A stretch of 64,000 nucleotides of DNA from Pseudoalteromonas sp. NC201 (GTDB taxonomy: Bacteria; Pseudomonadota; Gammaproteobacteria; Enterobacterales; Alteromonadaceae). A program made the translations under genes and the position numbers. The stretch spans positions 2,417,125-2,481,124 of the forward strand of contig NZ_CP022522.1 of the NCBI RefSeq assembly GCF_002850255.1, given 5' to 3'. Below, piece by piece: positions 15,943 through 25,905 of this stretch (the stretch's first letter is position 1; every line of letters begins with the position of its first letter). A model generated the notes under the pieces. That model was not told the DNA's origin, ran no database searches, and saw only the letters and a program-made list of their open reading frames with translations.

Positions 15943-16566
15943 GTGACGTTTATCGCTGCCCTTGGGTTATTTTTACTCAGTTTTCATCGCAAAGAATACC
16001 TGCAATTACTACAAGTACCAGCCAGACAAACCGGCGTATTAAGTTGTGCGGTTATCCTCACGTTACTGTGGCAAATAAAAGCAGGCATTTTACCTGAGCT
16101 GAACATTCATATTCTTGGAATAACAGCAGTAACGTTAATTTTAGGTTGGCGACTGGGTGCGTTGAGTGCAACTTTGGCCTGCCTCGTCCATAGTTACTTT
16201 AGTGCTTTTACCTTGGTGGAGTTTGGTAATTTTTGGCTGTTTACTGCACTGATACCTGTCTACTTAAGCTATGGACTTTTTGCCCTTTGCTATCATCATT
16301 TACCGCGGCACTTTTTCGTTTATATTTTTGTTTGTGCATTTATTTTCGCAGGTACGGTGGGCTGTTTAAAGATACTTCTAAGCGCATTCTATTATTATGC
16401 AATCGATGCCTATACTTGGTATCAGTTGGCAGACAATTATCTCCATTTTGCCGTCATAATGTGGTTCCCAGAAGCCATGTTAAACGGCATGGCCATCACC
16501 TTACTCATTACATATCGCCCACATTGGGTAAAAACTTTTTTTGATAGGGAATACTTAGACAAATGA
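15943..16566 (+). CDS. ECF-type transporter permease-like membrane protein
   Basis: A 207-aa protein that is nearly all membrane helices (six or seven), similar in pattern to CbiM-like or energy-coupling-factor permease components. GTG 15943 is the most likely start: in the same frame a TAA lies only six codons upstream. It overlaps rlmA by four bases (ATGA), so the two genes are co-transcribed. No ATPase or binding partner lies nearby, so the substrate cannot be stated. Cobalt or other metal uptake would be a guess. Confidence 0.65.
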   Translation: MTFIAALGLFLLSFHRKEYLQLLQVPARQTGVLSCAVILTLLWQIKAGILPELNIHILGITAVTLILGWRLGALSATLACLVHSYFSAFTLVEFGNFWLFTALIPVYLSYGLFALCYHHLPRHFFVYIFVCAFIFAGTVGCLKILLSAFYYYAIDAYTWYQLADNYLHFAVIMWFPEAMLNGMAITLLITYRPHWVKTFFDREYLDK

Positions 16567-17363
16567 TCTCCCACTACCGCTGTCCACTGTGTAAACTGCC
16601 TTTATATCAAGGTGGTGCAAGCTACAGCTGCAATAATAATCATCAATTTGATATTGCCAAAGAAGGCTATGTCAACTTACTACCCGTGCAAAATAAAAAA
16701 TCAAAACAGCCGGGCGACAACCAAGAAATGGTTGCGGCGCGTCGGGCATTCTTCGAAACCGATCATTATCATTTTCTACGTGATAGGCTTGCACAAATCG
16801 TCTCTGAAAAAGCGCCGGCTACCCTGCTGGACTTAGGGTGTGGTGAAGGCTTTTACACCCATGAAATCGCAAATCGCTGCGAGAATGCCAAAGTCTACGG
16901 GGTCGATATCGCAAAACCTGCTGTCCGCTATGCCGCTAAACGCTATCCTCAAGTAGAATTTAGCGTAGCCTCCATCAAAGAGGCTCCTTTTGAAAATGAA
17001 TTTGCAGATGTGATTGTGAGCATTTTTGCGCCAGTGTTCGCCGAAGAACTCGCCCGTCTATGCAAACCATCAGGCAGTTTGTATGTCGTCTCACCCGGCG
17101 AGCACCATCTATTCGAACTCAAGTCTCTGATTTATGACAATGTAAAGCTACACAAGGCACCAGAAACACCACAAGGGTTTGAGTTGGTTGAACGGACTAA
17201 ATTACAACAAACACACAGAATGGAATTTGAGTGTGTTGAACACTTAATCATGATGACGCCATTTGCATGGAAATTTAAGCAACAACACATGGACAGATTA
17301 CAAAAGATGGACCATATCGAAATCACGCTCTCGTTTTTGATAAACCAATATCAGCGCATGTAA
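16563..17363 (+). CDS. rlmA: 23S rRNA (guanine-N1)-methyltransferase, RlmA type
   Basis: A 266-aa protein with an N-terminal zinc ribbon (CPLCKLPL ... SCNNNHQF, Cys4/Cys3His-like) and an SAM-dependent methyltransferase fold starting LLDLGCGEGFYTHEIA. The order zinc ribbon then Rossmann fold, with the linking segment GYVNLLPVQNKKSKQPGDN, is diagnostic of RlmA, which methylates G745 of 23S rRNA at N1. The start overlaps the permease gene by four bases. Confidence 0.9.
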   Translation: MISHYRCPLCKLPLYQGGASYSCNNNHQFDIAKEGYVNLLPVQNKKSKQPGDNQEMVAARRAFFETDHYHFLRDRLAQIVSEKAPATLLDLGCGEGFYTHEIANRCENAKVYGVDIAKPAVRYAAKRYPQVEFSVASIKEAPFENEFADVIVSIFAPVFAEELARLCKPSGSLYVVSPGEHHLFELKSLIYDNVKLHKAPETPQGFELVERTKLQQTHRMEFECVEHLIMMTPFAWKFKQQHMDRLQKMDHIEITLSFLINQYQRM

Positions 17364-17396
17364 CCCAACATCAGATCACCCATTATGAGCAAATCG

Positions 17397-17419
17397 CTGC
17401 CTACTTGCTTGGTAGGCAG
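17397..17419. terminator. Bidirectional hairpin between rlmA and yfbV
   Basis: An 8-bp stem (CTGCCTAC at 17397-17404 with GTAGGCAG at 17412-17419) and a 7-nt loop lies between the convergent ends of rlmA and yfbV. The T-run is weak on both sides, so termination is probable but not certain. Confidence 0.5.
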
Positions 17420-17430
17420 GCAAACAGAAA

Positions 17431-17880
17431 CTACAGATTTTCTTGCGTAAACGCTTTGTCCATTTTATCGAACATATCTTTTAGCAATCGCGCTAAGTCT
17501 CTATATCTAGGCTTTCTTGAGGACAGGGGTGCATCGTAGCCATTGGCAACCATCTTTTGATGCAGTTCTGTATACCAAGAATACAAAGTCGGATTTAACG
17601 GCGTTTCAGCTCTTTTACCAAGCCATAATAACCCTTGGACAGGAAGCGATAAAAAGAATAAAGCAATCGCAATGGCTTGCGGCAGATATTGAAAACCCAA
17701 TTGGCTGGTCTGCAAAAACAGAGTAAACACCGCCAGCATAGGCATTGTATTTAAAGCAAGTTCTGTCGCCTTGATCACCCTAAATTCGGGGAACAACGGT
17801 GCTAATTCCTTGCGCATAGGCCACTCTTTCGAGTATTGACGTCCAAGTTGCACTTGCGAAATAAGACTTTTTTGCATCAT
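17431..17880 (-). CDS. yfbV: YfbV-family (DUF412) inner-membrane protein
   Basis: A 149-aa protein with two central membrane helices (about 40-60 and 66-88) and the conserved LGRQYSKEWPMRKELAPLFPEFRVIKAT start of UPF0208/YfbV. The cytosolic C-terminal half is charged and helical. As in E. coli, it lies divergently next to ackA-pta. E. coli YfbV has been linked to chromosome organisation near the terminus; no function follows from this sequence. Confidence 0.88.
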   Translation of the reverse strand: MMQKSLISQVQLGRQYSKEWPMRKELAPLFPEFRVIKATELALNTMPMLAVFTLFLQTSQLGFQYLPQAIAIALFFLSLPVQGLLWLGKRAETPLNPTLYSWYTELHQKMVANGYDAPLSSRKPRYRDLARLLKDMFDKMDKAFTQENL

Positions 17881-18029
17881 AACTCCTAGGTGCTAACTTT
17901 TATATAAAAAATGAGGTAAAATCGACGTCTTTACTGTCAACTATACCTTAGTCTAAATGCGTAGCTTATATGCGCTATAGCTTTAAGCTTAATACGCAAT
18001 AACTGTTATTGTCAAAACGGAAAGTCATT

Positions 18030-19229
18030 ATGTCATCTCAGCATGTTTTGGTTCTTAATTGTGGAAGCTCCAGTCTTAAGTTTGCAATCATCGATAACGC
18101 AACGGGAGAGGAGATATTATCAGGTCTGGCTGAACGCCTAGCTGAACAATCACCACAAATTAAATATAAGTTCCAAGGCAACAAGGAAATCGTGCCCCTC
18201 AATAGTGGTGATGCGCACCAAGTTGCGATCACAACGCTTGTAAAACTCATCAAAGATCTCGCGTTAGACGCAAATCTTGTCGCTGTCGGCCACCGCGTTG
18301 TACACGGCGGTGAGCGCTTTACACAATCTGTCATTATCGATGACTCCGTTCTCACAGCTATCCAAGAAACGGCTAGCCTGGCGCCTTTACATAATCCAGC
18401 TAACCTACTTGGGATCCGCGCAGCTCAAGCCGCATTTGCACATTTACCGCAAATTGCTGTCTTTGATACGGCTTTCCATCAAAGTATGGATCAAACAGCG
18501 TACCTTTATGCCCTACCTTATTCGCTATATCGTGAGCATGGTGTTAGACGTTACGGTTTCCACGGTACCAGCCATGCTTATGTATCGGCGCAGGCCATCG
18601 AGATTTTAGGCCTAAAAGGTAAACCATCGCGTATTATTACCGCACACTTAGGCAATGGTTGTTCCGTTACCGCGATTAAAGACGGTAAATCGGTGGACAC
18701 CAGCATGGGCTTAACTCCATTAGAGGGTCTAGTGATGGGCACCCGAAGTGGTGATATTGATCCGGGCTTATTCTCGTTTTTAGTTAATCACCTTAACTAT
18801 TCAACACAGCAAATTGACACCTTGTTGAATAAACAAAGTGGCCTTTTAGGTATTAGTGAGCTTTCTAACGATTGCCGAACGATTGAAGAAGCAGCGCAGG
18901 AAAACCACCCTCAAGCAACACTGGCGCTTGATATTTTCTGTTATCGTTTAGCCAAACAAATTGCTAGCTTCTTGGTACCACTAAACGGTTTAGATGCACT
19001 TGTATTTACCGGTGGAATTGGCGAGAACTCTGATGTTATCCGTGAAAAAGTAGTGAACCAGCTTAACTTCCTTGGCATGCATATCAATAAAGCGCGTAAC
19101 CTCAACGCACGCTTTGGTAATCAAGGTGTGATCACTGATGAGTCTCACTCTCCTGTCGCTATAGTCATCCCAACCAACGAAGAGTGGGTGATTGCCAACG
19201 ACGCAGCTACGCTTGCTGAAGGAGTGTAA
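18030..19229 (+). CDS. ackA: Acetate kinase
   Basis: A 399-aa enzyme converting acetyl-phosphate and ADP to acetate and ATP in overflow metabolism. Family motifs: [12 protein letters not shown] at the start, [50 protein letters not shown]. The start is placed at ATG 18030, preceded by GGAAAG; a TTG at 18009 would add seven residues. The stop codon overlaps the pta start by one base. Confidence 0.96.
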   Translation: MSSQHVLVLNCGSSSLKFAIIDNATGEEILSGLAERLAEQSPQIKYKFQGNKEIVPLNSGDAHQVAITTLVKLIKDLALDANLVAVGHRVVHGGERFTQSVIIDDSVLTAIQETASLAPLHNPANLLGIRAAQAAFAHLPQIAVFDTAFHQSMDQTAYLYALPYSLYREHGVRRYGFHGTSHAYVSAQAIEILGLKGKPSRIITAHLGNGCSVTAIKDGKSVDTSMGLTPLEGLVMGTRSGDIDPGLFSFLVNHLNYSTQQIDTLLNKQSGLLGISELSNDCRTIEEAAQENHPQATLALDIFCYRLAKQIASFLVPLNGLDALVFTGGIGENSDVIREKVVNQLNFLGMHINKARNLNARFGNQGVITDESHSPVAIVIPTNEEWVIANDAATLAEGV

Positions 19230-21379
19230 TGATGGGTCGTCGTATTATGCTTATTCCTATTTCAACGGGCGTTGGTTTGACGTCGGTGTCTGTAGGAATA
19301 GTCCGAGCACTGGAACAAAAAGCGGTAAAAGTAAACTTCTTCAAGCCAATTGCACAACCTCGTAAAGATGAAGTCGGCCCCGAGAAGTCAACACTCATCG
19401 TTCAGCAAGGTTCTACCATTGCCCCACCCACGCCGTTTGAGCTGAGCTACGCTGAGCAAATGATAGGTGATGGTAAAGGCGATGATTTGTTAGAAGAAAT
19501 TGTGGAGCGCTTTGAAGGCACAGTACAAGACGATGAAGTTGCCATCATTGAAGGAATGGTTCCTACCCGTCGTCAACCTTACGCTGGCCGTGTAAACCGC
19601 GAGATTGCGCAAACACTAGGTGCAGATATCGTGTTTGTCTTAACGCCGGGTAATGACTCTATCGACGAGCTTGAAGACCGCTTAGAGATTGCTGCTGGCA
19701 ATTATGGCGGTGTAAACCACCCTCGCGTATTGGGGTGTATTTTCAATAAAGTGAATGCACCGCTGGATGAAGATGGCAGAGCGCGCGCCGATCTGGTTGA
19801 TCAATACAAACCAGAAGAACTTGAAAACGAGATGAATCGTTTGGCATCGCTACCTATTTTCAGAAAACACCCATTTCAACTTTTAGGTGCCATACCATGG
19901 GACTTTGACTTAGTAGCGCCGCGAGTTATCGACTTAAGCAATTATTTAAAAGCCGAAATCATCAATGCGGGTGATATGGAGCACCGTCGTCTGCGCCGTG
20001 TTACTTTTTGTGCAAGAACGGTATCGAACATTCTTAACCACTTTACGCCAGGTGCCCTGTTAGTTACTCCTGGCGATCGTTCAGATATCTTAGTCGCTGC
20101 GTGTTTATCGGCCATGAATGGCACCAAGATTGGCGCTATCTTGTTAACTGGTGGATTCAAACCAGAAGAGAAGATCATGACCTTATGTGAGCAAGCGATG
20201 GATACCGGTCTACCTATCCTTGCTACTGAGGCTGATACTTGGCGCACTTCTTTGCTATTACACAATTTCAATATGGAAGTACCCAGCGATGACGAGCAGC
20301 GCATCGAGCGCGTAAAGCAGCACAACGCCCGTCACATCGATAGCGAGTGGCTGGAAAGTTTGGCCAAAGGGGTAGCAAAAACCCGCAAACTCTCCCCTCC
20401 TGCGTTTCGTTACCTGCTGACTGATTTAGCTAGGCGTGCGAGCAAAACCATTGTGCTGCCTGAAGGTAATGAGCCGAGAACAATTAAAGCGGCTGCTATC
20501 TGTGGTGCGCGAAATATCGCTAAAACCGTACTGCTTGGAGATAGAGAAGAGATTGAACGTATCGCACAGCAACAAGGTGTTGAGCTTAATGAAAACGTGA
20601 CTATCTTATCTCCTGAAGAAGAGCTGCAAAAGTACATTGCGCCTATGGTTGAGCTACGTAAAAACAAAGGCCTAACCGAGGTCGTTGCGGCAGAGCAACT
20701 GCAAGATAACGTCGTGCTCGGCACCATGATGTTAGCCGAAGGCCAAGTTGATGGCTTAGTATCTGGTGCGGTAAATACCACCGCCAATACTATTCGCCCA
20801 CCCCTGCAGTTAATCAAAACGGCACCAGGCGCGTCGTTGGTAAGCTCAGTATTTTTCATGTTGCTACCGGACCAAGTGCTAGTATACGGTGACTGTGCAA
20901 TTAACCCAGATCCAACGGCAGAACAGTTAGCAGATATCGCAATTCAATCTGCAGATTCCGCTGCAGCATTCGGCATTGAACCTCGCGTTGCCATGATCAG
21001 CTACAGCACAGGAACATCTGGACAAGGTGCAGATGTAGAAAAAGTGCGTGAAGCCACCGAGATCGCACAAAAGAAACGCCCTGATCTCGATATTGACGGG
21101 CCGCTGCAATATGATGCCGCCATTATGGAAAATGTCGCACGTAAAAAAGCGCCAAACAGCAAAGTCGCTGGTAAAGCAACGGTATTTGTCTTCCCAGATT
21201 TAAATACAGGTAACACCACATACAAGGCGGTGCAGCGAAGTGCTGAACTTGTTAGCATCGGACCTATGTTACAAGGTATGCGTAAGCCTGTTAACGACCT
21301 AAGCCGCGGGGCTTTGGTTGATGACATAGTATACACCATTGCCTTGACTGCTATTCAGGCAACACAAATCGAAGAATAA
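19229..21379 (+). CDS. pta: Phosphate acetyltransferase
   Basis: A 716-aa, three-domain enzyme of the E. coli type. It has an N-terminal BioD-like domain ([20 protein letters not shown], residues about 5-200), a central DRTGG domain (about 215-330), and a C-terminal catalytic phosphotransacetylase domain (about 395-715). It converts acetyl-CoA and phosphate to acetyl-phosphate, the substrate of AckA. The start overlaps the ackA stop (TAATG), with GGAG just upstream, so the genes are coupled. A strong terminator follows. Confidence 0.96.
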   Translation: MMGRRIMLIPISTGVGLTSVSVGIVRALEQKAVKVNFFKPIAQPRKDEVGPEKSTLIVQQGSTIAPPTPFELSYAEQMIGDGKGDDLLEEIVERFEGTVQDDEVAIIEGMVPTRRQPYAGRVNREIAQTLGADIVFVLTPGNDSIDELEDRLEIAAGNYGGVNHPRVLGCIFNKVNAPLDEDGRARADLVDQYKPEELENEMNRLASLPIFRKHPFQLLGAIPWDFDLVAPRVIDLSNYLKAEIINAGDMEHRRLRRVTFCARTVSNILNHFTPGALLVTPGDRSDILVAACLSAMNGTKIGAILLTGGFKPEEKIMTLCEQAMDTGLPILATEADTWRTSLLLHNFNMEVPSDDEQRIERVKQHNARHIDSEWLESLAKGVAKTRKLSPPAFRYLLTDLARRASKTIVLPEGNEPRTIKAAAICGARNIAKTVLLGDREEIERIAQQQGVELNENVTILSPEEELQKYIAPMVELRKNKGLTEVVAAEQLQDNVVLGTMMLAEGQVDGLVSGAVNTTANTIRPPLQLIKTAPGASLVSSVFFMLLPDQVLVYGDCAINPDPTAEQLADIAIQSADSAAAFGIEPRVAMISYSTGTSGQGADVEKVREATEIAQKKRPDLDIDGPLQYDAAIMENVARKKAPNSKVAGKATVFVFPDLNTGNTTYKAVQRSAELVSIGPMLQGMRKPVNDLSRGALVDDIVYTIALTAIQATQIEE

Positions 21380-21389
21380 TCTTTATACC

Positions 21390-21420
21390 AAGGGCTCAAT
21401 GCATGAGCCCTTTTCTTTTT
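21390..21420 (+). terminator. Intrinsic terminator after pta
   Basis: Stem AAGGGCTCA/TGAGCCCTT (21390-21398 with 21404-21412), 5-nt loop, followed by TTCTTTTT. A textbook terminator 10 bp after the pta stop. Confidence 0.92.
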
Positions 21421-21536
21421 CATCTCACTAATCCTTTCTTTTGCCTAGAATTCAGGCGAACGCTCTGGTCTTTAAATTGACTTCGCTATACTATGAATTA
21501 TACCAATTGGTATTTTTCCAAAAACAAGGGTTGGTA

Positions 21537-21917
21537 ATGTCAAAGCAAACGCTGCAATTGCTCAAACAAGAATTTACGATACATAGCTTGGATTGCGATG
21601 ACGCTGTTCCACAAGCAGTGTTAAACAGTGAAATCTTTTTTATTGCCAAAACTGAGGATGAACTCTCTATAGTTTGCGCGTCAGATATCGCAGTCAGTAG
21701 CCTCGCGGCTGAAAGTCATTGGAGAGCATTGGAAGTCGTGGGCCCGCTGGGGTTTTCGCTTACGGGAATTATGGCCAATATTTCTGGTGTGCTAGCAAAG
21801 TCCAACGTCTCTATTTTTACGTTATCAACGTACGATACCGATTACATTCTGGTAAAAGAAAGCCAAATCCAGCAAGCGATGCAAGCACTTAAAAAAGATG
21901 GATATTTATTACTTTGA
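21537..21917 (+). CDS. ACT-domain protein, 126 aa
   Basis: A small cytosolic protein with an N-terminal half of the kind found in CASTOR-like ACT proteins and a C-terminal ACT-type fold (about residues 60-125; VVGPLGFSLTGIMANISGVLAKSNVSIFTLSTYDTDYILV). It probably binds an amino acid and acts as a sensor, but the ligand is unknown. ATG 21537 is chosen over the ATG-less upstream extension because GGTTGG and the change in composition support it. The end overlaps the next ORF by four bases, suggesting an operon with the EIIA-like gene, yffB and dapE. Confidence 0.72.
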   Translation: MSKQTLQLLKQEFTIHSLDCDDAVPQAVLNSEIFFIAKTEDELSIVCASDIAVSSLAAESHWRALEVVGPLGFSLTGIMANISGVLAKSNVSIFTLSTYDTDYILVKESQIQQAMQALKKDGYLLL

Positions 21918-22426
21918 TTGAACTCTCACCACCAATCCAATATCGGCCAATATCCCAAATCGCAAACCCTATTGCCCATATTCCAAGTCCCTTTTCTGGT
22001 AAAGTCTTACCGCTAAGTGCGCACCCAAACGCGGCGATTGCGTCAGGTATGTTAGGGATTGGTGTTTGTGTACAAATGCGCGTGCCTTTGCTGCTATCTC
22101 CTTGTAACGGAAAACTAATCCAGATCAGAAAAAATAACTGCGAATACATTTTACACGCCAATAACGGCTTAAAAATGTTACTGAGCTTAGAAATCGGCAA
22201 TGAGTTTGCCAAACCCGAATATCTCAAAGCAAACAGCTTTGGCAAAACCACGGTAAAGCTTGGAGAGCCGCTATGCTTTTTTGATATTCCACTCAGTGAA
22301 GCAAAAACCATGGCCGCCATTGTGCTACTCAATGCACAAAAGCTTGGTGCGTGTTATTATCCTTTAAAACAAGTATCTGCGGCCAAAGAGCCGATAATCA
22401 CAATTGCAAGGGCGTGTGCTTTATGA
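21914..22426 (+). CDS. EIIA-Glc-like protein lacking active-site histidines
   Basis: A 170-aa protein matching the glucose-specific PTS EIIA fold (SPFSGKVLPLSAHPNAAIASGMLGIGVCV, then SPCNGKLIQI, then VKLGEPLCFFDI). When aligned on the conserved glycine before strand LKMLL, the positions of E. coli His75 and phosphoacceptor His90 are occupied by Cys76 and Ser91. It therefore should not accept phosphate from HPr in the usual way and may be a regulatory relic. The only possible start is TTG 21914, overlapping the ACT gene; coupling would replace a strong SD. No PTS genes are nearby. Confidence 0.7.
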   Translation: MIELSPPIQYRPISQIANPIAHIPSPFSGKVLPLSAHPNAAIASGMLGIGVCVQMRVPLLLSPCNGKLIQIRKNNCEYILHANNGLKMLLSLEIGNEFAKPEYLKANSFGKTTVKLGEPLCFFDIPLSEAKTMAAIVLLNAQKLGACYYPLKQVSAAKEPIITIARACAL

Positions 22427-22770
22427 CAATCACAATGTATGGGATCAGCAACTGCGATACCATTAAAAAAGCCAAAAAATATCTTCAAGACAACAATATC
22501 GAATTCACCTTTCACGACTACCGCAAAGATGGATTAGACGAAGCTCTACTCACCGCTTTTATTGACCAACTTGGCTGGGAAAACGTGTTAAACAAACGCG
22601 GGACCACATACCGAGCTCTTAGTGAAGAACAAAAACAAAATCTCGATGCGCAGTCAGCGAAACAACACCTTTTGGCGACACCAGCCATGATAAAACGTCC
22701 TATTTTGCAGTACCAAGGTCAATATCACTTGGGTTTTAAAGCTGCACAGTATGATGAGATTTTTGCCTAA
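22423..22770 (+). CDS. ArsC/Spx-family protein, YffB type
   Basis: A 115-aa thioredoxin-fold protein beginning [22 protein letters not shown] single N-terminal Cys (SNCDT) stands where ArsC has its catalytic Cys, and the motif [10 protein letters not shown] with a conserved Arg follows. YffB-type proteins usually lie directly before dapE, as here. They bind glutathione in some reports but have no settled function. The start overlaps the upstream stop by four bases (ATGA), and the stop overlaps the dapE start by one (TAATG). Confidence 0.82.
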   Translation: MTITMYGISNCDTIKKAKKYLQDNNIEFTFHDYRKDGLDEALLTAFIDQLGWENVLNKRGTTYRALSEEQKQNLDAQSAKQHLLATPAMIKRPILQYQGQYHLGFKAAQYDEIFA

Positions 22771-23897
22771 TGAGCGAAGTAGTTAAGCTCGCTCAAGCTC
22801 TGATCCAAAGGGCTTCTGTTACACCTGATGATGCTGGTTGCCAACAATTAATAAATGAACGCTTGGCAAAGTTTGGCTTTACCATCGAAGAACACTTCTT
22901 TGTTGATACGCTCAACACGTGGGCACGAAAAGGCGACAGCGGACCACATTTTTGCTTTGCTGGACACACAGATGTAGTACCGGTTGGTGACGAGAGTCAA
23001 TGGCAGCACCCGCCATTTGCTGCAGAGATTGAAAATGACATGTTACATGGCCGCGGAGCCGCTGACATGAAAGGCTCACTTGCAGCTATGGTCGTGGCAA
23101 CGGAAAGGTTTATCGAAAAACACCCCAACCACAAAGGGTCATTGTCTTTTTTGATAACCTCTGATGAGGAAGGTCCTTTCGTGAACGGCACAACTCGAGT
23201 TGTAGATTTATTAGAAGCCCGAAACGAAAAAATTGATATGTGCTTGGTTGGTGAACCTTCATCACGTCATGAGCTTGGCGACGTAGTAAAAAATGGTCGT
23301 CGCGGTTCACTCACCGGACACCTAAAAGTGATTGGAAAACAAGGTCACGTAGCCTACCCTCATCTCGCTAAAAACCCCATTCACTTGTCTGCGGCGGCGA
23401 TTGCTGAACTCAGTCAAACCGAGTGGGATCAAGGGAATGCATTTTTCCCCGCAACAAGCTTCCAAGTTTCCAATATCAATGGCGGAACTGGAGCTGGCAA
23501 TGTGATACCGGGCTCTTTGCAAGTACAGTTTAACTTTCGCTTTAGCACTGAAGTTACAGCCGATGAGCTCAAACAACGTGTTATTGCAATTTTAGACAAG
23601 CATCAACTTGATTATGAGCTTAATTGGATACTGAATGGGCTACCGTTTTTAACAGAGCCAGGCCCATTGCTCGATGTGACGATTGCAGCCATCAAAGAAG
23701 TGACTGGAATGCAAACCACACCGGAAACTTCAGGTGGCACATCTGATGGCCGATTTATTGCCCAAACGGGATGTAAAGTAATTGAGCTCGGTCCAATTAA
23801 TGCCACAATCCATCAAGTCGATGAATGCGTGAGTTGCAAAGACTTAGATCAATTGGCCTTAGTCTATGAAAAGATCTTGGAGAAGTTACTTGCCTAG
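22770..23897 (+). CDS. dapE: Succinyl-diaminopimelate desuccinylase
   Basis: A 375-aa M20-family dizinc hydrolase cleaving N-succinyl-LL-diaminopimelate in lysine and peptidoglycan-precursor synthesis. Metal ligands and catalytic residues are visible in order: [31 protein letters not shown] (catalytic Glu), VGEPSS, and the final [11 protein letters not shown] (His). The length equals the family norm. It is coupled to yffB upstream and to an M15 peptidase downstream. Confidence 0.95.
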   Translation: MSEVVKLAQALIQRASVTPDDAGCQQLINERLAKFGFTIEEHFFVDTLNTWARKGDSGPHFCFAGHTDVVPVGDESQWQHPPFAAEIENDMLHGRGAADMKGSLAAMVVATERFIEKHPNHKGSLSFLITSDEEGPFVNGTTRVVDLLEARNEKIDMCLVGEPSSRHELGDVVKNGRRGSLTGHLKVIGKQGHVAYPHLAKNPIHLSAAAIAELSQTEWDQGNAFFPATSFQVSNINGGTGAGNVIPGSLQVQFNFRFSTEVTADELKQRVIAILDKHQLDYELNWILNGLPFLTEPGPLLDVTIAAIKEVTGMQTTPETSGGTSDGRFIAQTGCKVIELGPINATIHQVDECVSCKDLDQLALVYEKILEKLLA

Positions 23898-24582
23898 CCG
23901 CTATATGCTTACAAGCGCTGAATGCAGCGCTTGTGGCGTTAATGAATCACATCTGGTTTTTTACCATGGCCGCCATGTGCATAGCGCAATCGTTTCCGAT
24001 CTCAACGCCCTCTCACAAGCTGCAAAAAAGGCAGGTTTTGAATTCTACATGGCGTCCGCATATCGAGGGTTTGAAAGGCAAAAAGCGATTTGGAATAGCA
24101 AGTTTGCGATGCGCCGTCCTGTTTTTGATATCTCTAACCAAGAGGTAGAACTGAGCAACCTCTCAGACATCGACAAAGTAAAAGCAATTATGTTGTTCTC
24201 CGCCCTACCTAGTGCTAGCCGCCACCATTTGGGTACTGATCTGGATGTGTTCGCCAAAAACCTTGTACCGACAGGACAATCACTACAACTAGAACCATGG
24301 GAATACCAGCAAGATGGACATCAGCACGAATTTTCACTGTGGCTTGATGCGCATTTAGCAACTTTTGGTTTCTACCGGCCTTATGATTGCTATCGAGGGG
24401 GAGTTGCTGCGGAGCCTTGGCATATTAGCCACCAGCTAACGGCATCAAAACTTGCCACGTTGCAGTCCGTTGATGCGATTGATGCCGTGCTGAAACGCAG
24501 CGATATCAAAGGTAAAGGCGCAATATTGGCGAATCTCAGCGCACTACATCAGCAATTTATCACCAATGTAGCGCAGCCATAA
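23890..24582 (+). CDS. M15-family D-alanyl-D-alanine carboxypeptidase
   Basis: About 230 aa of the VanY/DacB M15B peptidase type. Zinc-binding motifs are [11 protein letters not shown] (His...Asp) and EPWHISH (catalytic Glu with His). It should trim peptide stems or recycle muropeptides. There is no obvious signal peptide, suggesting cytosolic recycling. The start is uncertain: TTG 23890 has GGAG seven bases upstream and overlaps dapE by eight bases; ATG 23866 and ATG 23905 are alternatives without a good SD. It follows dapE in one operon, which fits peptidoglycan metabolism. Confidence 0.78.
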   Translation: MPSRYMLTSAECSACGVNESHLVFYHGRHVHSAIVSDLNALSQAAKKAGFEFYMASAYRGFERQKAIWNSKFAMRRPVFDISNQEVELSNLSDIDKVKAIMLFSALPSASRHHLGTDLDVFAKNLVPTGQSLQLEPWEYQQDGHQHEFSLWLDAHLATFGFYRPYDCYRGGVAAEPWHISHQLTASKLATLQSVDAIDAVLKRSDIKGKGAILANLSALHQQFITNVAQP

Positions 24583-24612
24583 CGACTGATCCGAGCTTAA
24601 GTTACTTAGACT

Positions 24613-24876
24613 AGGGCCTGTTGATCTTTCAAGTTTGTTTTTGCAGCAGTTTGATTGGTATTTATACAAGGCAGAGCCAGCGTAGCATAGTCATTCTATG
24701 TAAGTCTGGCTATAACACAGTAGAAATGCTAATCAAGCGCTGCCCTTTGGGTTCATCTGAGTGCGCTTTGTTCATTGTTGCTCAACTTTTGCCTAGATTA
24801 CTAGGCGGCAAGTCGAGCGTCGCGACCAAAACACACTCAGAAGAACAAAAATCAAACAGCAAAGGTCAACAGGCCC
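24613..24876 (+). mobile_element. MITE-like element, copy 1 (264 bp, intergenic)
   Basis: The ends are inverted repeats: AGGGCCTGTTGATCTTT at the left and AAAGGTCAACAGGCCCT at the right. If the element is taken as GGGCC...GGCCC (24614-24875) it is flanked by TA on both sides, the expected TA target duplication. It carries no coding sequence of its own; open frames crossing it are incidental. Internal short inverted repeat GCCTAG/CTAGGC lies near 24794-24809. A second copy is at 36716-37030 in the opposite orientation. The transposase that moves it is not in this window. Confidence 0.75.
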
Positions 24877-24889
24877 TAGAAACGAAAGG

Positions 24890-25777
24890 TTATTTGTTTT
24901 TGTCGTGGATAGCGTCAAGCCTAGCCAGTAGACTTGAGGTATCAAAACGGTTGCCGCCAAGCGCTTGAACATCCGCATAATATTGATCCACTAAAGCTGT
25001 AAGCGCCAAATTTGCGCCGTTACTTCTTGACTCGTCTAGTGCAATGCCTAAATCTTTTCTCATCCAATCGACTGCAAAACCAAAGTCATATTCGCCTGCC
25101 AACATGGTTTTATAACGATTCTCCATTTGCCAAGAGCCAGCTGCACCCTTAGCAATCGTTTCAATTACCTTTTCACCATCAAGACCCGCCTTTTTAGCAA
25201 AGTGTAAGCCTTCTGCGAGCCCCTGTACCACACCTGCGATACAAATCTGATTGACCATTTTACAAAGCTGCCCAGCCCCCACTTCTCCAATTAATTGGCT
25301 AAAGCGAGCAAACGCGGCCATGATTGGTTGTGCTTTTTCAAACGTACTTTCGCCTCCTCCAACCATCACCGTTAACACGCCATTTTCTGCACCAGCCTGA
25401 CCACCAGATACAGGGGCATCTAAGAATTCAACTTGTAATTTTCTGGCTTCTTGCGCTATTTCACGGGCAACTTTTGCAGATGTTGTCGTATGGTCAACTA
25501 TCACCGCTCCCGGCTTTACCCCCGCTAACACACCACTCTCGCCATATACGACTGAGCGTAAATCGTCATCATTGCCAACACACATAAACACAAAATCACA
25601 GTCAGTCGCTGCATCTTTAGGTGTAACTGCAAAGTTGCCAGTATACTCAGCGGCCCATTTTTCGGCTTTGCTGGTGGTACGATTGTATACCGTGACTTGG
25701 TAACCCGCCTTTTGCAAATGCCCAGCCATTGGATACCCCATGACGCCTAATCCTATAAATGCGACTTTCACTGACAT
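24890..25777 (-). CDS. Beta-hydroxyacid dehydrogenase (3-hydroxyisobutyrate dehydrogenase family)
   Basis: A 295-aa NAD(P)-dependent enzyme. It has an N-terminal Rossmann fold (VAFIGLGVMGYPMAGHL, with YNRTTSKAEKW suggesting NADP preference through Arg), a substrate-binding signature FLDAPVSGGQAGAENG, and the catalytic lysine region GAGQLCKMVNQI. Relatives reduce tartronate semialdehyde, succinic semialdehyde or 3-hydroxyisobutyrate; which one cannot be told. Monocistronic; the MITE copy ends 14 bp beyond its stop. Confidence 0.85.
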   Translation of the reverse strand: MSVKVAFIGLGVMGYPMAGHLQKAGYQVTVYNRTTSKAEKWAAEYTGNFAVTPKDAATDCDFVFMCVGNDDDLRSVVYGESGVLAGVKPGAVIVDHTTTSAKVAREIAQEARKLQVEFLDAPVSGGQAGAENGVLTVMVGGGESTFEKAQPIMAAFARFSQLIGEVGAGQLCKMVNQICIAGVVQGLAEGLHFAKKAGLDGEKVIETIAKGAAGSWQMENRYKTMLAGEYDFGFAVDWMRKDLGIALDESRSNGANLALTALVDQYYADVQALGGNRFDTSSLLARLDAIHDKNK

Positions 25778-25905
25778 ATTTCTGTCCTATTTCGTTGTTA
25801 TCTTAATAAGAATGGAGTTTTTATACCCGACCACCTCTGTCATAGCAAATGAAAAAACCGCTTTGATACCGAATAACATGAATAAATCACACGGAGCCTG
25901 AAAGG

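Noticed and set aside
18075..18082. Single CTTAAG inside ackA as a PmrA half-site
   Set aside because: No partner half-site at 11-bp spacing and it lies inside a coding region.
19942..20325. Long minus-strand ORF inside pta
   Set aside because: It runs antisense to a highly conserved enzyme; a shadow frame.
24597..24602. CTTAAG after the M15 peptidase gene
   Set aside because: Isolated half-site, not before a gene start.
24621..24968. ORF crossing MITE copy 1
   Set aside because: Its C-terminal part repeats in the ORF at 36504-36800 only because both read through the two element copies; it has no gene-like features.
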